From: Cyanobacteria bacterium RUI128
GTDB taxonomy: Bacteria > Cyanobacteriota > Vampirovibrionia > Gastranaerophilales > Gastranaerophilaceae
Direction: 5' to 3'
Assembly (NCBI GenBank): GCA_024695725.1
Contig: JAILHQ010000007.1
Span: forward strand, 1 to 22,471
DNA: 22,471 bases
Shown: piece after piece, positions 6,124 to 14,111 of the stretch
Layout of the letters: each line of letters opens with the position of its first letter
Numbering within the stretch: the first letter of the stretch is position 1
Notes under the pieces: generated by a model
Database searches by the model: none
What the model was told of the DNA's origin: nothing
Seen by the model: the letters and a program-made list of their open reading frames with translations, nothing else
Position numbers and translations under genes: made by a program

Positions 6124-7941
6124 TTACTTATTGTATTTCATACTTTCAGAATTAGTAAAGTTTTGCCTGTGTATTTGATTTGGACTCAGGTATTTTTCAA
6201 TATCAGGAGTATCTATTTCAAAAACGTGAGCTCTGGAAGGTCCAAGCTGAAGTCTGACTTCACCTTCTTTGACCTGGAACTTACTAGGTTGTCCGTAGTT
6301 ATCAACCAAGTTCGTCAATTCCTGAGATGCCTTTAATGTAGGGACTTTAATGATAGCAGATGAATCTCTGTTCTTGTTCATATTAGCGACAACAAGCAGA
6401 GTCTTGCCGTTCAGATGTCTTGCATAAGCCCATACCTGATCATCTTTATCTTTTGATTTGTTTAATTCAATATAATCACCCTTTGTAATAACATCGGCAT
6501 ATTTGCTGTTAACTCTGTTTTTGAACGCTGATGTCATAACTCTGCCGATTTCAGGGTTATTACCGCCCGGTTTTCTTGACAGGTTAAAGATATCCATCTT
6601 ATAAGGGTGAACTTCCATTTCCGTATTATCAGTTACCGTATCAGCAGGATCAACGTGAGAATGAGCATATCCGTAATTATAGTAATCACCTGACTGGAAA
6701 CCATCCAAAACATAAGGATTACACATCGGTATTGTAGATTGAACAACTGATACTAAGTTACAAAAATCAGGTCCGCCATGGTTCATAAGTGACTCATCAT
6801 CGTGTGTCATAAATGAACCGATTAAGGTTTTGCCTGCAGGAAGTCTGTCAGACATATCAAGCATGTCTGTTATATAATTAGATGCTTCTTTTGCATTCTT
6901 TAATTCATGGAAAATATGGTGTTGACCGTATATCGCATCAAAACCTGCTCTCAGTGAATCTTCAGGTCTATCATACGGCATATTAGCCTGCGGTGATGCA
7001 CATTCATATGTATAAGATTCACCTAACATAGCAAATTCAGGATCTTTTTGTCTTGCGTGGTTAATTAAAATATCCCAAAATTCGGTAGGTTTCGCTCTGG
7101 CAACGTCTGAACGTATGCCATCTATACCCAAATCGATACAAGAATCAACATATTTTATATGCATATCAAGTAAGTCTTGGTTAAGTTCACGTTTTGATTT
7201 ATCCTTCCAAGGATTAAACATTCTGATATCAAGCCATCCCTCAGGTGTTTCAGGGTTACCGTTTTTGTCGATAGCCATAAGTTCAGGATGAGCATTAAAC
7301 ATATCAACAGATGCACAGCTCGGCAGGTCTAGCATAACTTTAATATCACGTTTATGACACTCGTTAATAAATGCTTTCATCTGTTCCTGTGGTGAACGAG
7401 GGTCATTTGGATCGACTAATACCGGATCAATTGCTATCTGACCGTCGTCTTCAATATATTTTAAAGGTGCATACAGAGAACCTGCAGTACCCATTGCCTT
7501 ATTCTTTCCTGGCGGGTGAATAGGAAGAATGTGCAGGGTGTTAAAGCCCTGAGCTTTTACTTCGTCAAGTCTGTTAATAGCACTGAGGAAGGTGCCAGGT
7601 TTTTCACCTTTTTTAGTTTCAATCTTTTCATTACCGTCTTTATCTTCTGCTGTAAAGATTCTAGGGACTATTGCCAAGATAACAGCTTTGTTATCTCTGA
7701 ACATTGACCTTAAATTATTTTTGAAATTAGCAGGTCTAGCACCGACACCGTCAATTCCTTCAGTACGACCTACTGACGGCTTATTTATCTGTGCCTGATT
7801 ATCCAAATATTTGTTTATCAAATCAGAACCCGAATCAGCTTTTTGGGCAGGTTGTTTCGGTTCAGCATCTTTTTTCTCATTTAAGCTGTTTAACTTTAAA
7901 TCTATTAAGTTCTTTGATCTTATATTCCCTATATCGTTCAT
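6124..7941 (-). CDS. GH13 alpha-amylase family enzyme, no signal peptide
   Basis: A 605-residue glycoside hydrolase family 13 protein acting on alpha-glucans or related glucosides. The (beta/alpha)8 barrel spans about 85-480 and a beta-domain covers about 500-585. Catalytic residues are visible: nucleophile Asp279 within Gly-Ile-Arg-Ser-Asp, acid/base Glu308 in Leu-Gly-Glu-Ser, and the transition-state stabiliser in Thr-His-Asp-Asp (His380-Asp381). Conserved region I is unusual: Leu-Asp-Leu-Pro-Ser-Cys-Ala replaces the usual Asp-x-x-x-Asn-His. The first 75 residues are low-complexity and polar, with no export signal, so the enzyme is probably cytoplasmic. Exact specificity (amylase, transferase or phosphorylase) cannot be told. 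AGGTGA lies 8 bases before the ATG and overlaps the stop of the upstream membrane-protein gene, which makes it the last gene of a three-gene operon. Confidence 0.85.
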   Translation of the reverse strand: MNDIGNIRSKNLIDLKLNSLNEKKDAEPKQPAQKADSGSDLINKYLDNQAQINKPSVGRTEGIDGVGARPANFKNNLRSMFRDNKAVILAIVPRIFTAEDKDGNEKIETKKGEKPGTFLSAINRLDEVKAQGFNTLHILPIHPPGKNKAMGTAGSLYAPLKYIEDDGQIAIDPVLVDPNDPRSPQEQMKAFINECHKRDIKVMLDLPSCASVDMFNAHPELMAIDKNGNPETPEGWLDIRMFNPWKDKSKRELNQDLLDMHIKYVDSCIDLGIDGIRSDVARAKPTEFWDILINHARQKDPEFAMLGESYTYECASPQANMPYDRPEDSLRAGFDAIYGQHHIFHELKNAKEASNYITDMLDMSDRLPAGKTLIGSFMTHDDESLMNHGGPDFCNLVSVVQSTIPMCNPYVLDGFQSGDYYNYGYAHSHVDPADTVTDNTEMEVHPYKMDIFNLSRKPGGNNPEIGRVMTSAFKNRVNSKYADVITKGDYIELNKSKDKDDQVWAYARHLNGKTLLVVANMNKNRDSSAIIKVPTLKASQELTNLVDNYGQPSKFQVKEGEVRLQLGPSRAHVFEIDTPDIEKYLSPNQIHRQNFTNSESMKYNK

Positions 7942-7952
7942 TTTTGTATCAC

Positions 7953-10895
7953 CTATGCTTTTATGTCAGGATCCTTCTTACCGAAGAAGAATTGTGCTAA
8001 AAGTGTTACACCTGTTGTTATACCTAAAATTGGTGCAAAAGTCTTCATCCATTTTCTTGAATTATAAATCTGTTTAACTGAATCGTGGAACAGTTCTGAA
8101 GTTGCCTTGCTTAGCAAATCGAAGCGTTTGCAAGCTCTGCCTTCAGCCTTTGATACTCCACCGTTAACCAAAACTGATTCACGGCCTTCATCAACGATTC
8201 CTCTTTCGATTGAACCTAAGCTTGAGTAAACCTGATTCATATGTTCTCTGAGTTTTTGACCGAGAGGTCTTCTTTCAGCAGCTTCAAATACACGTCTTGG
8301 AGATAGTGTAGAGTCTTTGCTTTCTTTAACGCCATCCAATATTGCTATTGTTTCATTAGTAGATTGAGCCCAACCTTCATTCCAAGCGTTTTCAGGTTTA
8401 TTTGGTCTGTAAACAGTTCTCATTAATCGTTCGAAAAATTCTTTATTATTTTGAAGACCCATCTTAGTATAGAATTGGTTAGTATGAGCATCTAATAATA
8501 AATCTTTACCGCGTTTAATGAGTTCTTCATTAAGTTTAGGATCTTCTGTTAAACCGAATTTTGCAGCTATTTCAGACATTGGCAGTGCTTTAGCCGCCAT
8601 AGCTTGTTCATAGCCATGTGCTCTGTGGAAGAATTCAGCACTTTGAAGTATTCTCATATAAGCGCTGTGAACACCTTCAACTCTTGAGTGTAATCTTCCG
8701 ATTTTTGAACTCATTATTGAACCTGCATTTGTTCCGAGTTCTTCGCTTTCGGTTGAAAGGATTTTCTTTTTCAGTTCAGACATTTTTAATGCACCTAAAG
8801 CATTACCTGTTTCTGTGCAGTTTTTAACGATGCCTGATTCTATTTTACCCATCATTCTGCCTGTGCTGCCTTGATTTGGAGCATCTATCTTTGCATCTAA
8901 TTCAGCCATCTTAGATGACATATCTTTAAGGAAATTAGAGTAACTTGTTTCGTCAGAGCAGATTTGAGATAATTTTCTTGAGAGTAATTCTCTTGAATAT
9001 TCAGAATCTTTAGCTGCCATAGAAAGTTCAGAATCTGAAAGTTTTAACTGTTTAACGAGTAACTGAGAAACTTCGTTCCAGTTGTTAGCAACAAGTGTTT
9101 CACTTGCCTTTTCAACTTTGAAGTGAGCTGCTGAAGCGAGAACTTCATCAATTGCGCTGAATCTTCCGATTTTTCTTGAAGCTTCAGCTATGGTTCCTGC
9201 AGCACTTTCAGATATTACAAAACCTTTGTTGCCTTTTACATCTGCTGAAATTACGCCTTCAATATCTGATAATAACTTAGCGTATTTTGGTCCTCTTGGA
9301 GCATTTTGTTTATATAAACCGCTTACTGACTGGCGAACAAAGTTTTCTCTGCCACCGCTTATTGCGAGGTTTCCTTCATAGAAGTCTCTTGCAATTGCAT
9401 CAGAATCAGCGATAAGTTTTTCGTCGATAGCCGCTTTTAATCCTCTGTTGCTTCTTTCAAGATCAGACATACCAGGGATAAAGTCTTCATTAGGGTTAGA
9501 ATTATTTACCTTCATTACTAAAGATTTAATGTTATGAGCTAATCTTTCAACAGGAGTCATATGTTCTGTTTCAGGAGTAACTCTGAAGAAATCAACATTA
9601 CCGATTTCTATAGATTTGAAGTTAGTTGAAACTCTTGAATCTTTGAATTTAGGTTCTTTATCAACAACATCAAAACCTACTGATGTAAGCATATCTTTAA
9701 CAGCACCCTTGATAATACCATCTGATACAGCGCCTTTAATTCTTTCAGGAGTAACTTTTGAAGCAAGTTCTGCATCTTGTGCAGATATTAAAGAATGTAC
9801 AGACTCAGCGATTCTGTCTGCAGTTTTAGCGTTAGCAACATATCTTTCACCGCCAACCAAACTTGTTATGTCAGCTCTAGCTGCATCTTTCATTTCTGCA
9901 TCAAAACCGTCTGCAAGGGTTTCTGAGAGTTTAACAATATCTTCTCTCTTGATTGGTTTACCTTTAAGGGTTCCTAACAATATTTCGGTAGGAGTAGCGA
10001 TTGCTTTTCCTTCTTTTGTTGCGATACCTAATGTTTCTGCTTCATAAGCCTGAGCTTCAGCCTTGTTCATACCGCCTGTTATATATTTATCAAGAGTATC
10101 TATCTGTTGATTAACTTTTTTGTTTGAATAATTTTCAGCCTTAGGTGTAATGAATTTTTCAGCCTGATTACAAGCTAAAGCTGTCATTATAGGTGTTGCA
10201 ATACCTGCTGTTAACATCCATAATGTATTGTTCTGTACTGAAACTTTTCTGATGTGATCCTTAACAGCTTCTCTTCTGTTAGGAATATCACGTCTGATAC
10301 CAGCTCTGTCACCGATAACATCTAAATCATGACTCTTTTTATCACCCTTGTATAAGTCAAATGGAATGTAATTAGGATCCTGAGATACGAATTTTTTACG
10401 TCCCTGATCATCAATGTATTGCTGTCTGAAATTGAAACCGTGGATTAATCTTGCAGGAAGTTCCAAAGCCAGTTTAGGCCATAATGCCATTGATGCAAGA
10501 AATGCACCAAATCCTACAAATTCCATAGCCTTTGTCTTAGGTGTAGCTTTTTTAGTCATTAAATATGTTGCGATTGCAATACCGCTCAATTTAAGACCAA
10601 GATCATTTAATTTTCCGAGCTGATGGTCATTTGCTTTACCGCGAACACCGTCAGTTAATGCTTTTGTTGTATAAACTGTATCTCTTACAAATTCTTTTGG
10701 TGCATGAAGCAAGTCGTTATTTACGAGGTGACCTTTACCGTCAAGGGGTTTGATTAATCTGTCTGATTCTTTATCAAATGAATTCATTGTTGATGAAACA
10801 GAAGGGAAATACGAACGTTCACTTCTTCTTCTCTGATCTGAGACCTGAGTGGTGTTCATATTATTCAAATAATTGTGAATCAGATTGTTTCCCAT
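7953..10895 (-). CDS. Uncharacterised 980-residue multi-pass membrane protein
   Basis: I do not recognise a named family. Hydrophobic segments lie near 98-113, 124-148 and 223-243, and one more near the C-terminus (about 952-971) is followed by Phe-Gly-Lys-Lys-Asp. Between 260 and 945 is a long, soluble, mostly helical, charged region without obvious catalytic motifs. A short loop after the second segment contains Asp-Ile-Pro-Asn-Arg-Arg-Glu-Ala (203-210). It has no cleavable signal peptide, and the first 95 residues are polar. Its arrangement (two N-terminal segments, a loop, one segment, a soluble part, a C-terminal segment) parallels the upstream 370-residue protein, suggesting distant homology. 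The start codon lies 3 bases after the upstream stop, so the two are almost certainly co-translated, and the GH13 gene follows 11 bases downstream. A role in membrane organisation or glucan handling is only a guess from context. Confidence 0.75.
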   Translation of the reverse strand: MGNNLIHNYLNNMNTTQVSDQRRRSERSYFPSVSSTMNSFDKESDRLIKPLDGKGHLVNNDLLHAPKEFVRDTVYTTKALTDGVRGKANDHQLGKLNDLGLKLSGIAIATYLMTKKATPKTKAMEFVGFGAFLASMALWPKLALELPARLIHGFNFRQQYIDDQGRKKFVSQDPNYIPFDLYKGDKKSHDLDVIGDRAGIRRDIPNRREAVKDHIRKVSVQNNTLWMLTAGIATPIMTALACNQAEKFITPKAENYSNKKVNQQIDTLDKYITGGMNKAEAQAYEAETLGIATKEGKAIATPTEILLGTLKGKPIKREDIVKLSETLADGFDAEMKDAARADITSLVGGERYVANAKTADRIAESVHSLISAQDAELASKVTPERIKGAVSDGIIKGAVKDMLTSVGFDVVDKEPKFKDSRVSTNFKSIEIGNVDFFRVTPETEHMTPVERLAHNIKSLVMKVNNSNPNEDFIPGMSDLERSNRGLKAAIDEKLIADSDAIARDFYEGNLAISGGRENFVRQSVSGLYKQNAPRGPKYAKLLSDIEGVISADVKGNKGFVISESAAGTIAEASRKIGRFSAIDEVLASAAHFKVEKASETLVANNWNEVSQLLVKQLKLSDSELSMAAKDSEYSRELLSRKLSQICSDETSYSNFLKDMSSKMAELDAKIDAPNQGSTGRMMGKIESGIVKNCTETGNALGALKMSELKKKILSTESEELGTNAGSIMSSKIGRLHSRVEGVHSAYMRILQSAEFFHRAHGYEQAMAAKALPMSEIAAKFGLTEDPKLNEELIKRGKDLLLDAHTNQFYTKMGLQNNKEFFERLMRTVYRPNKPENAWNEGWAQSTNETIAILDGVKESKDSTLSPRRVFEAAERRPLGQKLREHMNQVYSSLGSIERGIVDEGRESVLVNGGVSKAEGRACKRFDLLSKATSELFHDSVKQIYNSRKWMKTFAPILGITTGVTLLAQFFFGKKDPDIKA

Positions 10896-10898
10896 AGT

Positions 10899-12011
10899 CT
10901 ATTGCACCGTAATTTTATCTTTCTTGTCAAATACATTTCTGTTCTTTTGACCTGCTGCAGTCTTAGCACCGTAGATCGTATTAATTGCACCTAATATTGA
11001 TGATGCTGCTGCAATTCCCAACATAATCTTGCCTGCATGCTTAGTAAACCCTTTTTCACCTGCAGGTCCTTTGTATAATTCTTTAGCGGACTCAACAAGA
11101 TTTCTTCCGAAACTCATTGAGATTCTGCCTACATTTTTAGCCGTATTAACTGCTCTGCCAGCTATATTCTTTATAAGGCCAGCATCAGCCTTTGGTGCGA
11201 AACTGTGCCAGCTTGCCTTAGATGCAGCTCTGAAGAAATTGTTCCAAGGTTTTTGAACTGCTAACATAACCCCTACTGCTGCCCACAAGTATGAAGAAAT
11301 ACTTTTTGCAGTATTTGAACGTGAAATAACATCTTTAATAAGAGGTTTTACTTCAGTATCAGATGCTGGAAGGTTTTCCCCCAGACCGTTTTTCTTAGCG
11401 ATTTTATCGAATAAGTAGTTGTGAGGTAACGGATGATCTTTATCTTTTGATAACTTTTCACCGTACATCATATCATATCTTGGGAAATCGTGGCTTTCCA
11501 TAACCTTATGCTGTTCATACTCATGAATCGGATGTTTAAGATTCAGTTTCGGATCAGAATATATATGTTTTTCATAAGCCATTTCTGTATCAATGCCTGT
11601 TGCAAGTTTTACAGGGGTTGAAATCAATGACTTAGATAAGTTTTTAGCTAAACCATAAAGAACAACTCCTAACGCCATTCTGTTGCCCCATCCTGATGTT
11701 TTTGCCGCTTTAATTGCCGCATTATCAGCGAAGAGGTGGCTAACGCCGTTAAATATACCCATGAATGCTGCACTTCCTACTAAGTAAGGTACAGTACCCA
11801 TAGACAGAAATTCATAGAAGTTAGATCTTTTGCTTCCAGTCAGACCTTTGACAGGATATTCAATAAATGCACTGGTGGTTTTTTGATAACCGGACATCAA
11901 TCTGTTCTTTAACGTATTTGGCTTTAAATAAGTCTCTTCTTTCAAATCAGTACTCGTCACCTGGCTTGATGCCTGGATAAGGTTTGAATGCTGAGAAACA
12001 CCATTTACCAT
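10899..12011 (-). CDS. Uncharacterised 370-residue multi-pass membrane protein, operon leader
   Basis: No recognised family. Hydrophobic segments are near 69-89, 109-130 (partly amphipathic), 238-256 and 326-348. A His/Asp-rich loop at about 150-200 contains Tyr-Ser-Asp-Pro-Lys and many His, and a basic amphipathic stretch runs over 265-320. The N-terminal 30 residues are polar and Ser/Thr-rich, without a signal peptide. Segment order resembles the downstream 980-residue protein, including Pro-Val-Lys-Leu (133-136) against Pro-Ala-Arg-Leu in the larger protein. The start has CGGAG about 8 bases upstream. It is the first gene of the operon with the 980-residue protein and the GH13 enzyme, transcribed divergently from ftsI across a 283-base gap. 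Function unknown. Confidence 0.75.
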   Translation of the reverse strand: MVNGVSQHSNLIQASSQVTSTDLKEETYLKPNTLKNRLMSGYQKTTSAFIEYPVKGLTGSKRSNFYEFLSMGTVPYLVGSAAFMGIFNGVSHLFADNAAIKAAKTSGWGNRMALGVVLYGLAKNLSKSLISTPVKLATGIDTEMAYEKHIYSDPKLNLKHPIHEYEQHKVMESHDFPRYDMMYGEKLSKDKDHPLPHNYLFDKIAKKNGLGENLPASDTEVKPLIKDVISRSNTAKSISSYLWAAVGVMLAVQKPWNNFFRAASKASWHSFAPKADAGLIKNIAGRAVNTAKNVGRISMSFGRNLVESAKELYKGPAGEKGFTKHAGKIMLGIAAASSILGAINTIYGAKTAAGQKNRNVFDKKDKITVQ

Positions 12012-12101
12012 TTAATTAACTCCGAACTGCCATTACGTCTAACTTAACTCTGCAAAGCTATTACTAACCTATACACAATATCTTTGCTTATATATATAAA
12101 G

Positions 12102-12107
12102 ATTATA
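12102..12107 (-). promoter_or_regulatory. Possible -10 box of the membrane-protein/GH13 operon
   Basis: On the minus strand this hexamer reads TATAAT, an exact -10 consensus, about 90 bases before the ATG at 12011. I found no good -35 at 16-18 bases, so the call rests on one hexamer in AT-rich DNA. Confidence 0.25.
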
Positions 12108-12116
12108 AGAGAAATG

Positions 12117-12141
12117 TTTTTGCTAATTATTTAAGCAAAAA
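12117..12141. repeat. AT-rich inverted repeat in the divergent intergenic region
   Basis: TTTTTGCT (12117-12124) and AGCAAAAA (12134-12141) are perfect 8-base arms around a 9-base loop. It lies between the divergent membrane-protein operon and ftsI, about 140 bases before ftsI. It could be an operator or a weak hairpin; its low GC content makes it a poor terminator. Confidence 0.35.
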
Positions 12142-12217
12142 TTTACAATTATTAACACATTTCCTAACCCTTATAGCATAAGCATTTCAGACAATATTAA
12201 CACAAAAATTTTTAAAA

Positions 12218-12233
12218 TAAAACATGTGTTTTA
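12218..12233. repeat. 16-base palindrome TAAAACA-TG-TGTTTTA upstream of ftsI
   Basis: Perfect 7-base arms flank a 2-base centre. It is centred about 56 bases before the ftsI -10 box, a position and shape typical of a dimeric regulator site. Function not shown. Confidence 0.35.
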
Positions 12234-12281
12234 AAAATGTAAATTTTCATATAATTTTCTTACTCGAACGGCTTATTGTGA

Positions 12282-12287
12282 TAAAAT
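12282..12287 (+). promoter_or_regulatory. -10 box of ftsI, placed for a leaderless transcript
   Basis: TAAAAT preceded by TGA (an extended TGn -10) ends 7 bases before the ATG at 12295. The -35 region is weak (CTTACT at 12259-12264, three of six). No Shine-Dalgarno precedes the ATG. Transcription would begin at or next to the start codon. Confidence 0.5.
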
Positions 12288-12294
12288 TGTATTT

Positions 12295-14040
12295 ATGAGA
12301 GAAGATATTTATACCAAAAAAGAGCGACAGATAAAAACATGTAATAAGAGGATGGGGCATATACAAATATTCATGGCAATATTTGGGATAGCTCTCATTT
12401 GCTATCTTTTCGTAATTCAGGTAATAGATTTAAAACATTATAGAGCAAAGGCAAAACGTCAATATCAGCACAGCAACATTGTCATGAGAGGAGATATCTT
12501 TGACAGAAACGGGATAAAACTCGCAACGGATACTGTGTATTATGACGTTTATGCCAGGCCTAAGGACTTTAACGACAAGGTTCACACTAAAGAAGAATTA
12601 GCTACACTTTTAGCACCTCATTTAAACATGCAGTCTGCTGTAATTTTAAGGAAACTTCAACAGCAAAGCTCAAATGTAATACTCTTAAAAAAAGGAATAT
12701 CAAGAGAACAACACGATGCCATTGCGAAGCTTAACCTTATAGAAATTCCTATGGACAAAAAAACAACAAGGGTTTATCCGCAGGAGAGTTTGGCATGTCA
12801 TGTTTTAGGGTATTACAACGGTGATGCAGGTTCTGACGGAGAAGGTATTTCTGCCGGGGTTGAATATACTGCAAGAGATGTCTTAGAACATACTCCACCG
12901 CTAAAATCAGTTGAAAAAACACCGGCTGGGAATGTAATATATAATTTTTCGACAGACCCGCTTGCAATTGTTGAACCGCCTAAAGGTGAAGATGTAACTC
13001 TTACTATTGATACCGCTATTCAGCATATTTGCGAAAGAGAGTTATACCGAGCAATAAGCAAACACAAAGCAAAACGTGGTGCGGTTATAGTAATGAATCC
13101 AAGAAACGGGGAAATTCTTGCCTATGCGGTTTATCCTTTCTATAACCCAAATAACTACAAATCAGCATCTATGATACAGATGAAAAACTGGACTCTGACT
13201 GATATTTTCCCTCCGGGTTCAACCTTTAAAATCATAACGATTTCATCAGCTATGATATTAGGTAAAATCAATAAAGATTCTGTTATCTATGACCCTGGAA
13301 GAATGAAAATAGACAGATGGGTAATCGAAAACCACGACTACAAGACAAAAGGCGCACCGGGAAATATTACACTTGTAAAACTGTTTGAACACTCAAGTAA
13401 CTGTGCCTCTGTAAAAATTGCAATGATGATGTCTGCAAGTGAATTTTATAATGTACTTAAAAAATTCGGCTTTGGTTCAAAGACAGGTATTGACCTTCCG
13501 GGCGAATCTGTTGGTCTGATGAACAGACCATCTTCATGGAGCAAATCAGATAAGGCAACAATGAGCTACGGTTACGGTACATCCGTTACTGCAATACAGA
13601 TGGTATCAGCAGTTGCTGCAGTCGCAAACGGAGGGGTAAGAGTTACTCCGCACGTAATTAAATATAAACAGGAAGAGTATGATAAGAAAATTCATCACAT
13701 AAAGGTTATGGAGCCAGAGCAGGCTAAAACGATATCTAGCCTGTTAACACAAAGTGTCGAGCAGGGACATTATCCGATTAAGATGAATGATTACTATATT
13801 GCGGCCAAAACAGGTACATCAAAAAAACCGAAAGAGGATGGCATAGGTTTTACAGGAAACTACTATACATCTACTATCGGCTTCTTGCCTGCAAAAAATC
13901 CGCAAGTTCTGATATATGTTGTTGTCGACTCAGCACAGGGCGGGGAAGTTTGGGGTAGTACGGTTGCTGCTCCTATCTTCCATACAATAGCAACACAGGT
14001 AGCAAGTATACTTAACCTTATACCTGATAAACATACGTAA
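12295..14040 (+). CDS. ftsI: Class B penicillin-binding protein, FtsI/PBP3 type
   Basis: A 581-residue D,D-transpeptidase that cross-links septal peptidoglycan on the periplasmic side. A short cytoplasmic tail precedes one transmembrane segment (about 22-43). The class B N-terminal part (Arg-Gly-Asp-Ile-Phe-Asp-Arg-Asn-Gly at 65-73) covers residues 60-225, and the transpeptidase domain follows to the end. Active-site motifs are intact: Ser309-x-x-Lys312 in Pro-Pro-Gly-Ser-Thr-Phe-Lys, Ser367-Ser-Asn369, and Lys505-Thr-Gly507. Length and the murE gene directly downstream favour FtsI over the elongation PBP2, which usually neighbours rodA. No PASTA domain is present. The ATG is preceded by a -10 box at 7 bases and lacks a Shine-Dalgarno. 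Confidence 0.88.
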   Translation: MREDIYTKKERQIKTCNKRMGHIQIFMAIFGIALICYLFVIQVIDLKHYRAKAKRQYQHSNIVMRGDIFDRNGIKLATDTVYYDVYARPKDFNDKVHTKEELATLLAPHLNMQSAVILRKLQQQSSNVILLKKGISREQHDAIAKLNLIEIPMDKKTTRVYPQESLACHVLGYYNGDAGSDGEGISAGVEYTARDVLEHTPPLKSVEKTPAGNVIYNFSTDPLAIVEPPKGEDVTLTIDTAIQHICERELYRAISKHKAKRGAVIVMNPRNGEILAYAVYPFYNPNNYKSASMIQMKNWTLTDIFPPGSTFKIITISSAMILGKINKDSVIYDPGRMKIDRWVIENHDYKTKGAPGNITLVKLFEHSSNCASVKIAMMMSASEFYNVLKKFGFGSKTGIDLPGESVGLMNRPSSWSKSDKATMSYGYGTSVTAIQMVSAVAAVANGGVRVTPHVIKYKQEEYDKKIHHIKVMEPEQAKTISSLLTQSVEQGHYPIKMNDYYIAAKTGTSKKPKEDGIGFTGNYYTSTIGFLPAKNPQVLIYVVVDSAQGGEVWGSTVAAPIFHTIATQVASILNLIPDKHT

Positions 14041-14041
14041 T

Positions 14042-14059
14042 GGCAAAATATCATTTGCC
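14042..14059. repeat. Inverted repeat GGCAAA/TTTGCC overlapping the murE -35 box
   Basis: Arms at 14042-14047 and 14054-14059 with a 6-base loop begin one base after the ftsI stop and overlap the -35 of the murE promoter. There is no T-run, so it is a poor terminator. It could be an operator or a 3'-end stabiliser of the ftsI mRNA. Confidence 0.35.
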
Positions 14060-14083
14060 GTATTAAAATATTGAATGTATAAT
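14055..14083 (+). promoter_or_regulatory. Promoter of murE
   Basis: TTGCCG (14055-14060), exactly 17 bases, then a perfect TATAAT (14078-14083). Transcription would start near 14090, giving a leader of about 22 bases that contains the murE Shine-Dalgarno. This allows murE-nagA expression independent of ftsI. Confidence 0.65.
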
Positions 14084-14111
14084 AAATGTCTGTCACTTTG
14101 AGGAGGATAAT

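Noticed and set aside
9616..10047. 143-codon plus-strand reading frame opposite the 980-residue membrane protein
   Set aside because: Ser/Thr/Leu/Ala/Ile-rich antisense of a helical charged protein; no motif, and it is fully inside a supported gene.
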